A stretch of DNA of 64,000 bases from Sphingomonas xinjiangensis (GCF_014199255.1 NZ_JACIJF010000011.1:1-64000); one strand, 5' to 3'. Positions 20,946 to 30,506 are shown, numbered from the stretch's first letter. The notes: a model not told the origin generated them from the sequence alone. A program made the numbers and translations.

Positions 20946-21755
20946 ATGCCCGACAATCCCAAGCGCGCCGCCACGCTCGCCGCCCGTCTCGGCTTCGCGT
21001 CGCGCGGGCTGGTCTATCTCCTGGTCGGCTGGTTCGCGCTCGACGCCGCGCGGCTGGGCAGCGCGCCCAAGGACAACCAGCAGGCGATGGGCTCGCTTGC
21101 CGATCAACCACTCGGTCACGTCCTGCTCGCGTTTGTCGCACTGGGACTTGCCGGCTATGCCCTGTGGCGCGCCAGCGAAGCGTTGCTCGATCCCGATCGC
21201 CGCGGCACCGACGCCAAGGCGGTGGTCGAGCGCGTCGGCTTCGGCTGGAGCGCGATCGTCCATTTCGGCCTGGCTTTCTACGCTGCCCGCCTCGCCTTCG
21301 ATCAGTCCAGCGGCGGAAGCAACGGCAGCAGCAGCGACGAAAGCGCCCGCAGCTGGTCTGGCTGGCTGCTCGATCAGCCCGCTGGGCAATGGCTGCTCGG
21401 CGCGGTCGGCCTGCTGCTGATCGCCGGTGCCGCTGCCCAGGCCTGGAAGGCATGGCAGAACCGCTTCGCCGAGGAAATGAGCGGCGACGTGCCGCTTCCC
21501 CGCTATGCCTGCATGGCTGGCCAGATCGGCTATGCCGCCCGCGCGCTGGTGTTCCTCATTACCGGCTGGTTCCTGCTCGCGGCCGCCTGGCACGCCCGTG
21601 CCGCGGAAGCCGGCGGCACCGGTCAGGCGCTGCGCACCCTGCGCGACCAGCCCTATGGCCCCTGGCTCCTCAGCCTGGTCGCTGCGGGGCTGATCCTGTT
21701 TGGTATCTTCAGCTTGGTAGAAGCCCGCTTCCGGCGGATACGGGTGGGCGAATGA
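20946..21755 (+). CDS. DUF1206 membrane protein
   Basis: 269 residues built from three repeats of a two-helix unit. Each unit starts with an aromatic/glycine pattern (LGFASRGLVYLLVGWFAL, VGFGWSAIVHFGLAFY, IGYAARALVFLITGWF), giving six transmembrane helices. This three-fold layout defines DUF1206, a family of unknown function. The ATG at 20946 follows a GGAGGAACC ribosome site. The 250 bases after it (21756-22008) hold no gene. Confidence 0.85.
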   Translation: MPDNPKRAATLAARLGFASRGLVYLLVGWFALDAARLGSAPKDNQQAMGSLADQPLGHVLLAFVALGLAGYALWRASEALLDPDRRGTDAKAVVERVGFGWSAIVHFGLAFYAARLAFDQSSGGSNGSSSDESARSWSGWLLDQPAGQWLLGAVGLLLIAGAAAQAWKAWQNRFAEEMSGDVPLPRYACMAGQIGYAARALVFLITGWFLLAAAWHARAAEAGGTGQALRTLRDQPYGPWLLSLVAAGLILFGIFSLVEARFRRIRVGE

Positions 21756-22008
21756 GGTAGGCTTAAGCTCCCATACCCCACCACCCGACAATGGCAGCTG
21801 CCCCCCAGGCGATCGTTCAACTCGCTCTCGCTGCACCCCGAAACCGCCCGTTTGTGCAGGTGCTGCTTGGCGGCCAGTGGGGCAGCGGACTGGGCGCCTT
21901 CAAGAGAACTGCCGACTTTAGGGGGGAGGGACGTGCGGGAAGCTGCCGTACACCACCTCGACGCCTTGAACGGCGTCGTCTGAACTCACCGAGCCCCGGA
22001 ACAGGCTT

Positions 22009-24339
22009 CTAGGCCGAAAGCGACCGTGCGAAACCCCGCGCCTCAGACGGGGTGCGCACACCATTCATCAGCGTATGCAGTTCGCTTTCGATCACCGCCT
22101 TCGAAAAAAGGAAACCTTGAAGCTCGTTGCATCCTGCAACGCGGAGCAGGCACCCTTGTTCTTCGGTCTCGACGCCTTCGGCAGTGACGGAAAGCGCCAT
22201 GGCATGTCCTAGGGCGATCACCGCCTGCACGATGGCGATTGCCTCGGGATCGTGGCCAAGGCGCTTCACAAAACTTTTGTCGATCTTGATGCTGTCGACC
22301 TTGAATTTCTTCAGATAGCTTAGGCTTGAATAGCCCGTTCCGAAGTCGTCCAGCGCGATGCGGAACCCCGCGGACCGCAGCTCCTCTAGCGCGGCTCTCA
22401 CGGTGTCGTCGTTCTCGACGAGGATGCTCTCCGTCACCTCCAGTTCGATCTGCTGCGGGCTCACGCCGGCAGCGTGCGCGATCGAACAGATCGATCGCGC
22501 CACTCCTGCCGACCCGAACTGGATGGGGGAAACATTCACGGCAATCGACAGATCTGGCCAGTGTCGCGCCACCCTGCACGCTTCTCCGAGCACCCATTCA
22601 CCGAGAGGATTGATCAGCCCGCAGTCCTCGGCCACCGAGATGAACGCGTCGGGTGCGAGTTCCCCCCGGGTCGGATGCCGCCAGCGTACCAATGCCTCCA
22701 GGCCGATGATCCGTGCGCCCGACGAGTCCAGCTTGGGTTGATAGGCCACGAACAGCTGATCGCCCGCGTGAAGCGCAGCTCTCAGATCGTCTTCGATGAC
22801 ACGCCGGCTCGCGATGCTCTCGTCCATCTCGGGACTGAAGAAGCGATAGGCGTCGCGCCCCCCTTCCTTGGCGCGATACATGGCGATGTCCGCCTTGCGC
22901 AGCAGTTCGGTCCGGTCGACCCCCTGCGCCGGGCAGACGGCGATTCCGATGCTGCCGCCGACGCGCACCGACGATCCCATAAGGTCGAACGGCGCCCGCA
23001 AATCCGTCAACAGAAGGTCGGCGACTTTTGCCAGTTGCGCCGTGTCGCGGTAATCCGGCAGGCAGATCGCGAATTCGTCGCCGCCCAGGCGCGCCACGAC
23101 GCTGTCGTCGCCGACGCGATCAGCAAGTCGCACCGCCACCGCCTGGATCAACTTGTCCCCGGCGAGATGGCCCAGCGTATCGTTGACGTTCTTGAAGCGA
23201 TCGAGATCGATCAGCATCACGCCCACCAGACGTTGCTCGCCCATGCCCGCGATGGCTTCCTCGACGAACCGGCTGAACGCAGCCCGGTTGGGAAGCCCGG
23301 TCAGCGGATCATGGTTCGCCAGATACTGCGCCTGCGCCTCCTTCGCCTGCAGTTCGAGACGCGCCTTCTCCAGCACTGCGATCGATCTTGCATCCCGCCG
23401 CATCAGCCGGCCGATGCTGGCAATCATGGCTGCGAGCAGCGCGAGCAGCGCGACAAGCGCGCCGCCGCCTTTGAGCAGCATCGATGCGAGGATGGCCTTG
23501 CCCGGCATCTCGGGGCGCCAGGTGAAGAAGCCGATACGCTGGCCGCGAGACGAGGAAAGCGGCACGCTGTACTCGCCGGAGGCGCCGTTCACCGGTGCGT
23601 GGGTAACCCGCGCGCCCGCGAGGCCCCGCACACGCTCCAGATCGCGCATCAGGCTCGAGTTGAGATAGCGAACGCTGATGAGCAGCGGCTCGGACCCGGC
23701 TGGGGCCCGGGACTCGTACGAATCCGGCACCATGCGCATGACGCTCGCGACCGCTGCCTTACCGCCGATCTCGACCAGATCGGTGGCGTGTATCGCGACG
23801 GGTGAGGTCCGCGCGGTGCTGTTGGGATGGGGCGGCTGGTTGGGAAGGCGCTCATGCGGGTTGGCAGGCTCGCGGCTCGCACCGCGCACCGCCTCGATCA
23901 ACGGGCGCAGCCCTGCCTCCACGCGCGCGAACTTCTCCGGCCGTACCCTGGCCCCGTTCTCCATGAAGTAAACCGGACGCCCGTCTCCGTCGATGATCAG
24001 GTCCTGCTCGTGGTCGAAGACATAGTTCAGCCACGTGCCGACATTCTGATCAAGCCAGTCCAGGTCCGGCTTCGCTTTGCCGATCTCGGCTACGGCGGGG
24101 TCCCAGATCGCCACGCCGGCCTGACTTTGCGCCAGCTCATCCAGGGTCGCCCCGATCGCGAGACGCACTTCGCGCACCTGTCTGTCGCGCGTCGCCAGGT
24201 CGCTTCGTTCCGCGGTGATCCACAAGCTCCACAGGCCGAACAGCACCAGGACCACGGCAAAGCCGATCGCGGGCAGCGCGACGAACGCTATGAAGCGCCC
24301 CCTCGGCTTTGCACTCTTGAAAGCTGAAAACTGGAACAT
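22009..24339 (-). CDS. Membrane GGDEF-EAL protein with CHASE4 sensor
   Basis: 776 residues from ATG 24339 (MFQFSAFKSAKPRGRF). TM1 is at about 17-38. The periplasmic CHASE4-type region has DWLDQNVGTWLNYVFDHEQD, and TM2 is near 275-300. The GGDEF domain has an intact ARLGGDEFA site, so diguanylate cyclase activity is possible. The position of the inhibitory RxxD site is not conserved (GDDSVVARLGG). The EAL domain keeps GLEALVRW, EVTES, DDFGTGYSSLSYL, KIDKSFV and EGVET, so phosphodiesterase activity is expected. It acts at the inner membrane in c-di-GMP turnover. A PilZ protein is encoded 825 bases away. Confidence 0.92.
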   Translation of the reverse strand: MFQFSAFKSAKPRGRFIAFVALPAIGFAVVLVLFGLWSLWITAERSDLATRDRQVREVRLAIGATLDELAQSQAGVAIWDPAVAEIGKAKPDLDWLDQNVGTWLNYVFDHEQDLIIDGDGRPVYFMENGARVRPEKFARVEAGLRPLIEAVRGASREPANPHERLPNQPPHPNSTARTSPVAIHATDLVEIGGKAAVASVMRMVPDSYESRAPAGSEPLLISVRYLNSSLMRDLERVRGLAGARVTHAPVNGASGEYSVPLSSSRGQRIGFFTWRPEMPGKAILASMLLKGGGALVALLALLAAMIASIGRLMRRDARSIAVLEKARLELQAKEAQAQYLANHDPLTGLPNRAAFSRFVEEAIAGMGEQRLVGVMLIDLDRFKNVNDTLGHLAGDKLIQAVAVRLADRVGDDSVVARLGGDEFAICLPDYRDTAQLAKVADLLLTDLRAPFDLMGSSVRVGGSIGIAVCPAQGVDRTELLRKADIAMYRAKEGGRDAYRFFSPEMDESIASRRVIEDDLRAALHAGDQLFVAYQPKLDSSGARIIGLEALVRWRHPTRGELAPDAFISVAEDCGLINPLGEWVLGEACRVARHWPDLSIAVNVSPIQFGSAGVARSICSIAHAAGVSPQQIELEVTESILVENDDTVRAALEELRSAGFRIALDDFGTGYSSLSYLKKFKVDSIKIDKSFVKRLGHDPEAIAIVQAVIALGHAMALSVTAEGVETEEQGCLLRVAGCNELQGFLFSKAVIESELHTLMNGVRTPSEARGFARSLSA

Positions 24340-24682
24340 CGCGGCCGGGCAAGGGATTAGAAAAGGAAGGGCCACCGAACGCTGACAGCCCTTGCCCACA
24401 AAGGGCCAAGAGATGGCGGGCAAGGTGCCTGTTTTCCTTATAGCGCGGAGGAGAAGCGAACGTCGGCTTCCGGGCACCGATCCAGAGCTTGTATCTTCGC
24501 GGCTGCTACTGAGTTTGGCCGATGACGCCGCCGATAAGCACGCGCTGCGGGAGCCCGCCGGTTCTTGCGCTAAACGCGAGCGGCGCCGCCCACGGCATCT
24601 GGGGACCGTCACCGCGCCGGTTCTAGCTCGACGTCATTCGTCGTGCACAGGTGTCAGGAACAGGTAGGCCACCAAGGGGTCC
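24340..24682. other. Gene-free stretch upstream of the GGDEF-EAL gene
   Basis: I find no reading frame with family-like sequence and no clear palindrome here. It should carry the promoter of the leftward GGDEF-EAL gene, but no convincing -35/-10 pair could be picked by eye. Confidence 0.4.
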
Positions 24683-25073
24683 GTGATTCGGTTCTTCGCG
24701 CTCACCTCAGGCACTGACCCTCGCTACGGGAAGCGGCGGAAGCGCTTATGGCAGGCCGCAAGGCGACGTGATCGGACCTTCTCGGCGACATATCAGGCGT
24801 GCATCACCCGCGGCAGACGCACAACACCACCACCGTCCCCGGGGCGGGGCGCGCCGCCCGCGAACTGCGGATGCAGGACGCCCGGCTGAGCGAGACGTAC
24901 CAGATTGCGACGGCTCGTCTGGCTGCGACTCGCGCAGCAAATCTCGCTGGCGAGCGCCACTGGATCGTGGCTTGAGACGAGAAATGCCGCAGGCGGCCCG
25001 AGGTCTATGTCCGCACCGAGTGCAAGTCGACTGAACGATCAGGCGTATCCGCTACCTGCGGCGCGTGCGATGA
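24683..25073 (+). pseudogene. LprI/DUF1311-like protein remnant
   Basis: The remains of a small secreted protein can be pieced together: a possible GTG start with MIRFFALT, then TYQACI in one frame. LRMQDARLSETYQIATARL and ERHWIVA-stop-DEKCR follow in a second frame, and TIRRIRYLRRVR in a third, ending at TGA 25071-25073. The blocks QDARLxxxY, W(I)..RDEKC and the C-terminal RRIRYLR are the family's usual landmarks. The damage is one in-frame TGA in place of the Arg before DEKC and at least two frame changes. The pieces are in the right order, so this is a decayed gene rather than chance. Confidence 0.5.
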
Positions 25074-25163
25074 AAGCCGGCATTGGCAGGCGGCCTAAAA
25101 ACGCGTCGCCCCCCACGCTGAAAAGCCTCACGGCGAACCCCTCCGCATGCGCCAAGGCGCGGA

Positions 25164-25523
25164 TCACTCCGCCGCTACCAGCATCTTGCGGCATGGCACG
25201 CCCAACCGCTCGCTGGCGCTGACGATTAGCGCGTCTTGGATGCGCAGCACTTGCTCGATAACGGCATGCGGCACCGGCTTGAGGAACTGCACGCCGAACC
25301 GCCGCCCGTTCACCCACGCGACACGGCAGATGCCCAATGGCATGCCGCAGGTCAGCCGCACCTGCTCACCCGCCATCGGCACTTGGTCGCTATAGACCAG
25401 CGCCCCCAGCGTCGACAGGTTGAGCACGTGCACGCGCACATCGCCCTCGGGCCCGCGCATCTCGGCCTGCTGAAACAGCTTCGATCGCGGCGCCTGCCGG
25501 CGCTCGTCACTCTTCGCAGACAT
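25164..25523 (-). CDS. PilZ-domain protein
   Basis: 119 residues from ATG 25523 (MSAKSDERRQAPRSK). The c-di-GMP binding elements of PilZ are present: the arginine-rich RRQAPR near the N-terminus and LNLSTLGALVYS with the (D/N)xSxxG motif. The beta-barrel continues through VRLTCGMPLGICRVAWVNGRRFGVQF. It is likely a cytosolic effector responding to the GGDEF-EAL enzyme encoded nearby, though its partner is unknown. Confidence 0.85.
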   Translation of the reverse strand: MSAKSDERRQAPRSKLFQQAEMRGPEGDVRVHVLNLSTLGALVYSDQVPMAGEQVRLTCGMPLGICRVAWVNGRRFGVQFLKPVPHAVIEQVLRIQDALIVSASERLGVPCRKMLVAAE

Positions 25524-25651
25524 ACATCCCCCTGAATCCTTGCGCACAGATCGCATAGGCCTGCAGCTAGTTCCGGCGAAAACGGGGTTAACCGCCGCGT
25601 TAACGTTGCTTTTAATCGACAACTAAATTGCCGATATCGTAAGTCATGCGG

Positions 25652-26128
25652 TCATCGCTGTAGTCCATACTGCGCGGCCAGCCGGTCGAGCGCCAGCCCC
25701 AGCACCAGCTTCCCCGCGCGCGCTGGCCAGCCCAACCCCTTTTCCGCAACCGCCAGCCCTTCGCCCGCGCACACCACGCGCCACAGCACATCGCCGAGCC
25801 CGGGCCCGACCGCCGCAAGGGCGGCATCGAAGCGCCGCTTGGCCGCGATCTGCGCCAGGGTCGGGTCCAGCGCCTCGGGTCCGCCGCGTCCGGGGCTGCG
25901 CGGGCTTGTATCCCAGCGCATCGTCACCCGTGCACCAAGCGACGCCATTTCATAGTCGGCCCGCAGCCGCTCGCCGGCTTCGAACTGCCGCGCATCGACA
26001 TGCCCGCGCGACCGCAGCCAGCCAAGCGGGGACTCGCCCAAATTCACGGTGACGCGCCGTCCACCCCGGCGTGGCGGCCCCGGCTCCACCCGCCCCTCGT
26101 CCCACCCGCGCTCGACTAGCTCCCGCAT
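25652..26128 (-). CDS. DUF6456 protein
   Basis: 158 residues from ATG 26128 (MRELVERGWDEGRVE). The family core LGESPLGWLRSRGHVDARQFEAG, then ERLRADYE and MRWD, is clear. This region is thought to form a helix-turn-helix-like fold related to phage-type regulators. The rest is helical (RRFDAALAAVGPGLGDVLW). It is divergent from the XRE-type regulator, with about 100 bases between, so the two may share regulation. Confidence 0.78.
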   Translation of the reverse strand: MRELVERGWDEGRVEPGPPRRGGRRVTVNLGESPLGWLRSRGHVDARQFEAGERLRADYEMASLGARVTMRWDTSPRSPGRGGPEALDPTLAQIAAKRRFDAALAAVGPGLGDVLWRVVCAGEGLAVAEKGLGWPARAGKLVLGLALDRLAAQYGLQR

Positions 26129-26227
26129 GACAGTTCTCCATTTGTTCTGATTCGCAACCTCTTGCCACAACAGCAGGTCTGTAGGAAAGCGGAAAAACCA
26201 GATAGGTTCGTAGCAAGGGGTTTAGAG

Positions 26228-26791
26228 ATGATCACTGCCATTCGTGAGGTGCGCCGCGCCAAGGGGCTGACGCTGGAGGATGTCGCCGCCCGCTGCGAAC
26301 CGCCGACGACTGCGCAGACGATCGGCCGTCTCGAAACCGGCACGCGCACGGTCTCGGTCGCTTGGCTCAACCGCATCGCCGCGGCGCTTGATGTCACCGC
26401 CGCCGACCTGGTGCGCCTGCCCGACCGGCCCGGGATTCCTGTCGCCGCGATCCTCGACGCTTCCGGTGCCCAAGCTCCGCGCCGTGCCGCCACGGTGGTG
26501 CCGCCACAGGGCGAACCCGGCATGGTCGCGGTCACCGTCACGGGCGCGCTCGGCGATTACCGTCCCGGCGACGCGATCTGGTGCCAGCCGCTCGATCCCG
26601 CGCAGTTCGGCCAGGCGATGAACCGCGATGTGCTCGTGCCCCGCCCGGCAGGCCGCTTCCTCTTCGCCCGGCTGATCGGTCGCGATGGCGGCAAGCTCCA
26701 CTTGCTCCCCCTGGGCGCCGGTAGCCGGCTACAGGTCGTCACTGACCCGGCCTGGATCGCTCCGGCGCGCCGCCTGGTCCGCGCGCTCTAA
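26228..26791 (+). CDS. XRE-family regulator with a degenerate S24-like C-terminus
   Basis: 187 residues from ATG 26228. The N-terminal helix-turn-helix covers residues 4-58 (LTLEDVAARCEPPTTAQTIG, SVAWLNRIAAALDV). The C-terminal half has the beta-rich layout of LexA/CI-type domains (YRPGDAIWCQPLD, NRDVLVPRP, LIGRDGGKLHLLPL). The position of the autocleavage Ser is not conserved and no catalytic Lys is obvious, so it is probably a sensor or dimerisation domain rather than a peptidase. It starts 99 bases from the divergent DUF6456 gene. Confidence 0.8.
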   Translation: MITAIREVRRAKGLTLEDVAARCEPPTTAQTIGRLETGTRTVSVAWLNRIAAALDVTAADLVRLPDRPGIPVAAILDASGAQAPRRAATVVPPQGEPGMVAVTVTGALGDYRPGDAIWCQPLDPAQFGQAMNRDVLVPRPAGRFLFARLIGRDGGKLHLLPLGAGSRLQVVTDPAWIAPARRLVRAL

Positions 26792-26844
26792 AGGTCAGTT
26801 CGGCTAGGGCCGATCGACGGAACTCGATGACGATGTGAACGGGA

Positions 26845-26920
26845 TGGTGGGCGCTGACGGGCTCGAACCGCCGACCCTCTCGGTGTAAACGAGATGCTCT
26901 ACCAACTGAGCTAAGCGCCC
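26845..26920 (-). tRNA. tRNA-Val (anticodon TAC)
   Basis: A 76-base cloverleaf on the minus strand, starting GGGCGCTTAG at 26920 and ending in a genome-encoded CCA at 26845. The acceptor arm GGGCGC pairs with GCGCCC, the D arm is AGCTCAGTTGGTAGAGC, and the anticodon stem TCTCG/CGAGA surrounds the loop TTTACAC with anticodon TAC. The T arm contains GGTTCGAGCCC. It reads GUA and other GUN valine codons. Confidence 0.96.
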
Positions 26921-26965
26921 GCTGCATCCGCCGATGCCAAAACTCGGCGGTCGGGGCAAGCCCCC

Positions 26966-27901
26966 TCACACCAGCGGCAGCCCCGCACGCTGGATCGCGC
27001 CGGCATAGCTCTTCATGCCGTCGACCGCTTTTGCGCTCAGCCCGATATAGGCGCGCCGCCGGTCGCTTGGGTCTGCCTGCCGCTCGAACAGCCCGGCTTC
27101 GTTGAGCGTCCCGATCCAGCGCAGCGCGGTGGTCGGCGGCACGGCCGCTGCGATGCACAGGCTCGATACCGAGACCTGCCGCCGCTCGATCCCCGCCGCG
27201 AACAGGTCCAGCAGCATGTCCCAGGCCGGATCGGCGAACAGCTCGGGCCCAAAGAACTGGTTGCGCATCCGCCGCGCCCGGATCACCGCGCGAATCTGCG
27301 GCGCGTCGATCGCCACCGCTTCTTCGGCCTGTCCGCGATAGCCGTGCACCGGCCCCTGCACCCCGGCGGACTGCTGCCGCGCCTCCTCCCGGGTCAGCCG
27401 CGCCAGCGTGTCGGCCAGCCGCGCTACCTCCTCGTGCAGCCGGTGGAGCGGCATCAGATCGGCGTCGCGCGACACGTCGTGCACGGCGCCCCGCGTCATC
27501 CACTTTGCCGCCGCGACCGCCGACACCCGCTCGCTCTCGCTCGGGCCGCACAGCAGCTGGGTGCGCGGCGCCAGCAGCAGCCCGGCGGCGGCGTCGATCT
27601 GTTCGGGCAGCACGGTTGCGACCACGCCGATCGCCCGCCCCTGCGCGACCGTATCGGCCCGGGCCAGCACCACGTCGAACAGCGCGTCCGGAACGCCGGC
27701 CGCCTCGATCAGGATCAGGTCCACCGTGGCATGCTCGCTCAGCGCACGCGCCGCCGCGGCAAAGGATATCGCTGCCTGGGTCCGGCATCCAGCCAAGCGC
27801 AGCGCCCTGGCTGCCGCGTCAGCCGCATGCTCGTCATCCGCGATCACCAGCGCCCGCGGCGCGCTCAAATCATACGCTTGTGCTTCGGCCTCATACAGCA
27901 T
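26966..27901 (-). CDS. MarR-like winged-helix protein with receiver-like N-terminus
   Basis: 311 residues. The N-terminal half (APRALVIADDEHAADAAARA) has the strand-helix rhythm of a receiver, but the phosphoacceptor position reads LILIEAAG and no switch Lys is evident, so it is a pseudo-receiver. The C-terminal half is a winged helix of MarR type: VSVSSLCIAAAVPPTTALRW is the recognition helix, and the wing contains ADPSDRRRAYIGLS. It is probably a DNA-binding regulator of unknown target. It follows tRNA-Val on the same strand. Confidence 0.75.
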   Translation of the reverse strand: MLYEAEAQAYDLSAPRALVIADDEHAADAAARALRLAGCRTQAAISFAAAARALSEHATVDLILIEAAGVPDALFDVVLARADTVAQGRAIGVVATVLPEQIDAAAGLLLAPRTQLLCGPSESERVSAVAAAKWMTRGAVHDVSRDADLMPLHRLHEEVARLADTLARLTREEARQQSAGVQGPVHGYRGQAEEAVAIDAPQIRAVIRARRMRNQFFGPELFADPAWDMLLDLFAAGIERRQVSVSSLCIAAAVPPTTALRWIGTLNEAGLFERQADPSDRRRAYIGLSAKAVDGMKSYAGAIQRAGLPLV

Positions 27902-28026
27902 CGCCAGCTATCCCCATCGCTTGGTCGAAGTTCATCTTCTGTTCCCAGATGCCGCATAGCTCGGAAACGGCTGAGTCGGATTTCCTCCATTTCGGAAGGT
28001 TCGGCGCCCCTGCTCCGCCAGGCTGG

Positions 28027-28956
28027 TTAGCGACTGCTCCATTCTGGACCAGTCGCATCCGACACGCCTGCTTCAGCCGGTTCGGACCGCTTCAACAGCT
28101 CCCTGGCCGCGCTCGCGATCCAGCCGCCCCACACCACCAGCATGATCCCACTCACCAGCGCGGTGATCACGAACGTAGCGGCGATCACCGCGAACAATGA
28201 TTGCGGATGGTTCGCCTGTAGCTGCTGCAGCAGCAGCGGCCAATTGCCACCCGGCGCATAGGCGCCCGTGCGCAAGCCCAACCCGACGAACGGGAGGAAG
28301 GCGAGGAAGAAAAGCGCCGCCGTCGCCAGTGCCATCAGCACATAAGCACCCAATAGCGACCAGAAATGCCCCCGCGTCAGGTCCCAGCTCGCGTCCAGGC
28401 TGATCCGTCGCCGGATCAGCACCAGCGGGTATACCACCGACAGCCGCACCATCAGGAACAGGATCAGCCCTATCAGCCCCATGGTTATCAGTGTCGCGAA
28501 CAAGCCTGCCATCGCCGGACTGCCGCCAAACAGAAATCCGACCAGCGTGGTCACGAAGGTCAGGCCCAGTCCGCCCACCAGCCCCGCGGCCATGCCCAGC
28601 ACGTACAGGATCAGCGTCAGCCCGATCAGCCGCACTTCGTCCATGCCAAAGCGGAGCGACGCCATTCCGCTGCGGTCTTCCGGCCAAAGCGTAGCGCGGA
28701 ACACCGCTGCCGACAGAATGCTCGACAGGATCAGCGACACCAGGCCAAAACCGATCTGCACGCCCAGGCCGCGGCCCAGGCTGGCGACGTCCCATTGCGT
28801 CGCGGCGGTCGGGTCGACGGTCCCTGCCAGGCGCAACTGCGCATAACCCAGCGCCGCCGTCCCCAGCGCGTAGATCGCGCCCCAGGCCAGCACCGCGCCC
28901 GGCCTGCGCCGGATCAGCCCGAAGCCGCCACCGACGATCGCTCCGATATTGGCCAT
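28027..28956 (-). CDS. Polytopic inner-membrane protein of unknown function
   Basis: 309 residues with about six long hydrophobic segments, the first at 21-40. The N-terminal IGAIVGGGFGLIRRRPG and the central DASWDLTRGHFWSLLGAYV resemble the membrane domain found in glycerophosphodiesterase-associated proteins. No catalytic domain is attached. The C-terminal 25 residues are charged and cytosolic. It sits alone just downstream of the pnt genes. Confidence 0.6.
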   Translation of the reverse strand: MANIGAIVGGGFGLIRRRPGAVLAWGAIYALGTAALGYAQLRLAGTVDPTAATQWDVASLGRGLGVQIGFGLVSLILSSILSAAVFRATLWPEDRSGMASLRFGMDEVRLIGLTLILYVLGMAAGLVGGLGLTFVTTLVGFLFGGSPAMAGLFATLITMGLIGLILFLMVRLSVVYPLVLIRRRISLDASWDLTRGHFWSLLGAYVLMALATAALFFLAFLPFVGLGLRTGAYAPGGNWPLLLQQLQANHPQSLFAVIAATFVITALVSGIMLVVWGGWIASAARELLKRSEPAEAGVSDATGPEWSSR

Positions 28957-28999
28957 GTTTTCCCCTTTGCGCCCTCGACGCCGGCTGCCCCCAGCCGGC

Positions 29000-30505
29000 T
29001 CAGTCGAGCGCCTTGACGATCTCTTCCACCATCTTCTTCGCGTCGGCCAGCAGCATCATCGTGTTGTCGCGATAGAACAGCTCGTTGTCGACGCCGGCAT
29101 AGCCCACCCCGCCCATCGACCGCTTGATGAACAATACCGTCTTGGCTTTCTCCACGTCGAGCACCGGCATGCCATATATGGGCGAGGACTTGTCGGTCTT
29201 GGCCGCCGGATTGGTGACATCGTTGGCGCCGATCACGAAGGCCACGTCGGTTTGCGCGAACTCCGAATTGATGTCCTCCAGTTCGAATACATCGTCATAG
29301 GGCACGTTCGCCTCGGCAAGCAGCACGTTCATGTGCCCCGGCATCCGCCCGGCCACCGGGTGGATCGCGTATTTCACCCGCACGCCATGCGCCTTCAGCT
29401 TGTCGCCCATTTCGCGCAGCGCGTGCTGCGCCTGCGCCACCGCCATGCCGTAACCGGGTACGATCACCACTTGCTCCGCCTGGCTCATCAGGAACGCGGC
29501 ATCCTCGGCCGATCCGCGCTTCCATGGGCGGTCGCTCGCCGCCGCCCCTGCCGGGCCGCCGCTGTCGCCACCAAAGCCGCCCGCGATCACGCTGATGAAG
29601 CTGCGGTTCATCGCCCGGCACATGATGTAGGACAGGATCGCGCCCGACGACCCGACCAGCGCGCCGGTGATGATCATCGCGCTGTTGTGCAGCGTGAACC
29701 CCATCGCCGCCGCCGCCCAGCCCGAATAGCTGTTGAGCATGCTGACGACCACCGGCATGTCCGCCCCGCCGATCGGCACGATCAGCAGGAAGCCGATGAC
29801 GAAGCTCAGCACCGTAATGGTCCAGAAGCTCGCCGGCGACTGGGTCTGCGTGAACGAGGCGATCAGCGCGACGATTGCCACCAGCAGCCCCAGGTTGATC
29901 GCGTGCCGCATCGGCAACAGGATCGGCTTGCCGCTCATCGTCCCGTTCAGCTTCAGGAACGCGATCACCGACCCGGAAAAGGTGATCGCGCCGATCGCCA
30001 CGCCCAGCGCCATTTCGATGCGGCTAACCGGGTGGATCGACCCGAACGGGTCGCCGATCATCGGCACCACCATTTCGGCGATCCCGAACGCCAGCGGATT
30101 GAGGAATGCTGCGCAGGCCACCAGCACCGCGGCCAGGCCGACCAGCGAGTGAAACGCCGCGACCAGCTGCGGCATCGCCGTCATCGCGATTCGGCGGGCC
30201 GTGACCAGCCCAATCGCCGCCCCCAGCGCGATCGCCCCGACAATCTCGGCCACCGTTAGCCAGTCGGGTGCGAATGCCAGGATGCTGTATTCGGGATGTC
30301 TCGCGGGCACATAGTTCAGGTCCTTGCCCGGCATATGCGTCACCAGCGTCGTCACTACCGCGATCGCCATGCCGATCATGCCGAAGCGATTGCCGCGCTG
30401 GCTGGTCACGGGGCTCGAAAGCCCACGCAGCGCCAGGATGAAGCACACCCCCGCGACCAGATAGGCCAGCGACACCCATGGGCTTACCGAATTGGCATGC
30501 TCCAT
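29000..30505 (-). CDS. pntB: NAD(P) transhydrogenase subunit beta
   Basis: 501 residues. The N-terminal half carries about nine membrane helices (domain II, the proton channel). The C-terminal about 180 residues form the NADP(H)-binding domain III, with VVIVPGYGMAVAQAQHALRE, the dinucleotide GYGMAVA motif, FVIGANDVTNPAA and the final KRSMGGVGYAGVDNELF. It couples hydride transfer between NADH and NADP+ to proton entry, supplying NADPH. The start lies one base after the stop of pntA2 and is followed by no further pnt gene. Confidence 0.95.
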   Translation of the reverse strand: MEHANSVSPWVSLAYLVAGVCFILALRGLSSPVTSQRGNRFGMIGMAIAVVTTLVTHMPGKDLNYVPARHPEYSILAFAPDWLTVAEIVGAIALGAAIGLVTARRIAMTAMPQLVAAFHSLVGLAAVLVACAAFLNPLAFGIAEMVVPMIGDPFGSIHPVSRIEMALGVAIGAITFSGSVIAFLKLNGTMSGKPILLPMRHAINLGLLVAIVALIASFTQTQSPASFWTITVLSFVIGFLLIVPIGGADMPVVVSMLNSYSGWAAAAMGFTLHNSAMIITGALVGSSGAILSYIMCRAMNRSFISVIAGGFGGDSGGPAGAAASDRPWKRGSAEDAAFLMSQAEQVVIVPGYGMAVAQAQHALREMGDKLKAHGVRVKYAIHPVAGRMPGHMNVLLAEANVPYDDVFELEDINSEFAQTDVAFVIGANDVTNPAAKTDKSSPIYGMPVLDVEKAKTVLFIKRSMGGVGYAGVDNELFYRDNTMMLLADAKKMVEEIVKALD

Positions 30506-30506
30506 T

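Noticed and set aside
25588..25603. CtrA-type site (TTAA pair) upstream of the PilZ gene
   Set aside because: The two TTAA elements are eight bases apart, not the seven of the CtrA consensus, and no second site supports it.
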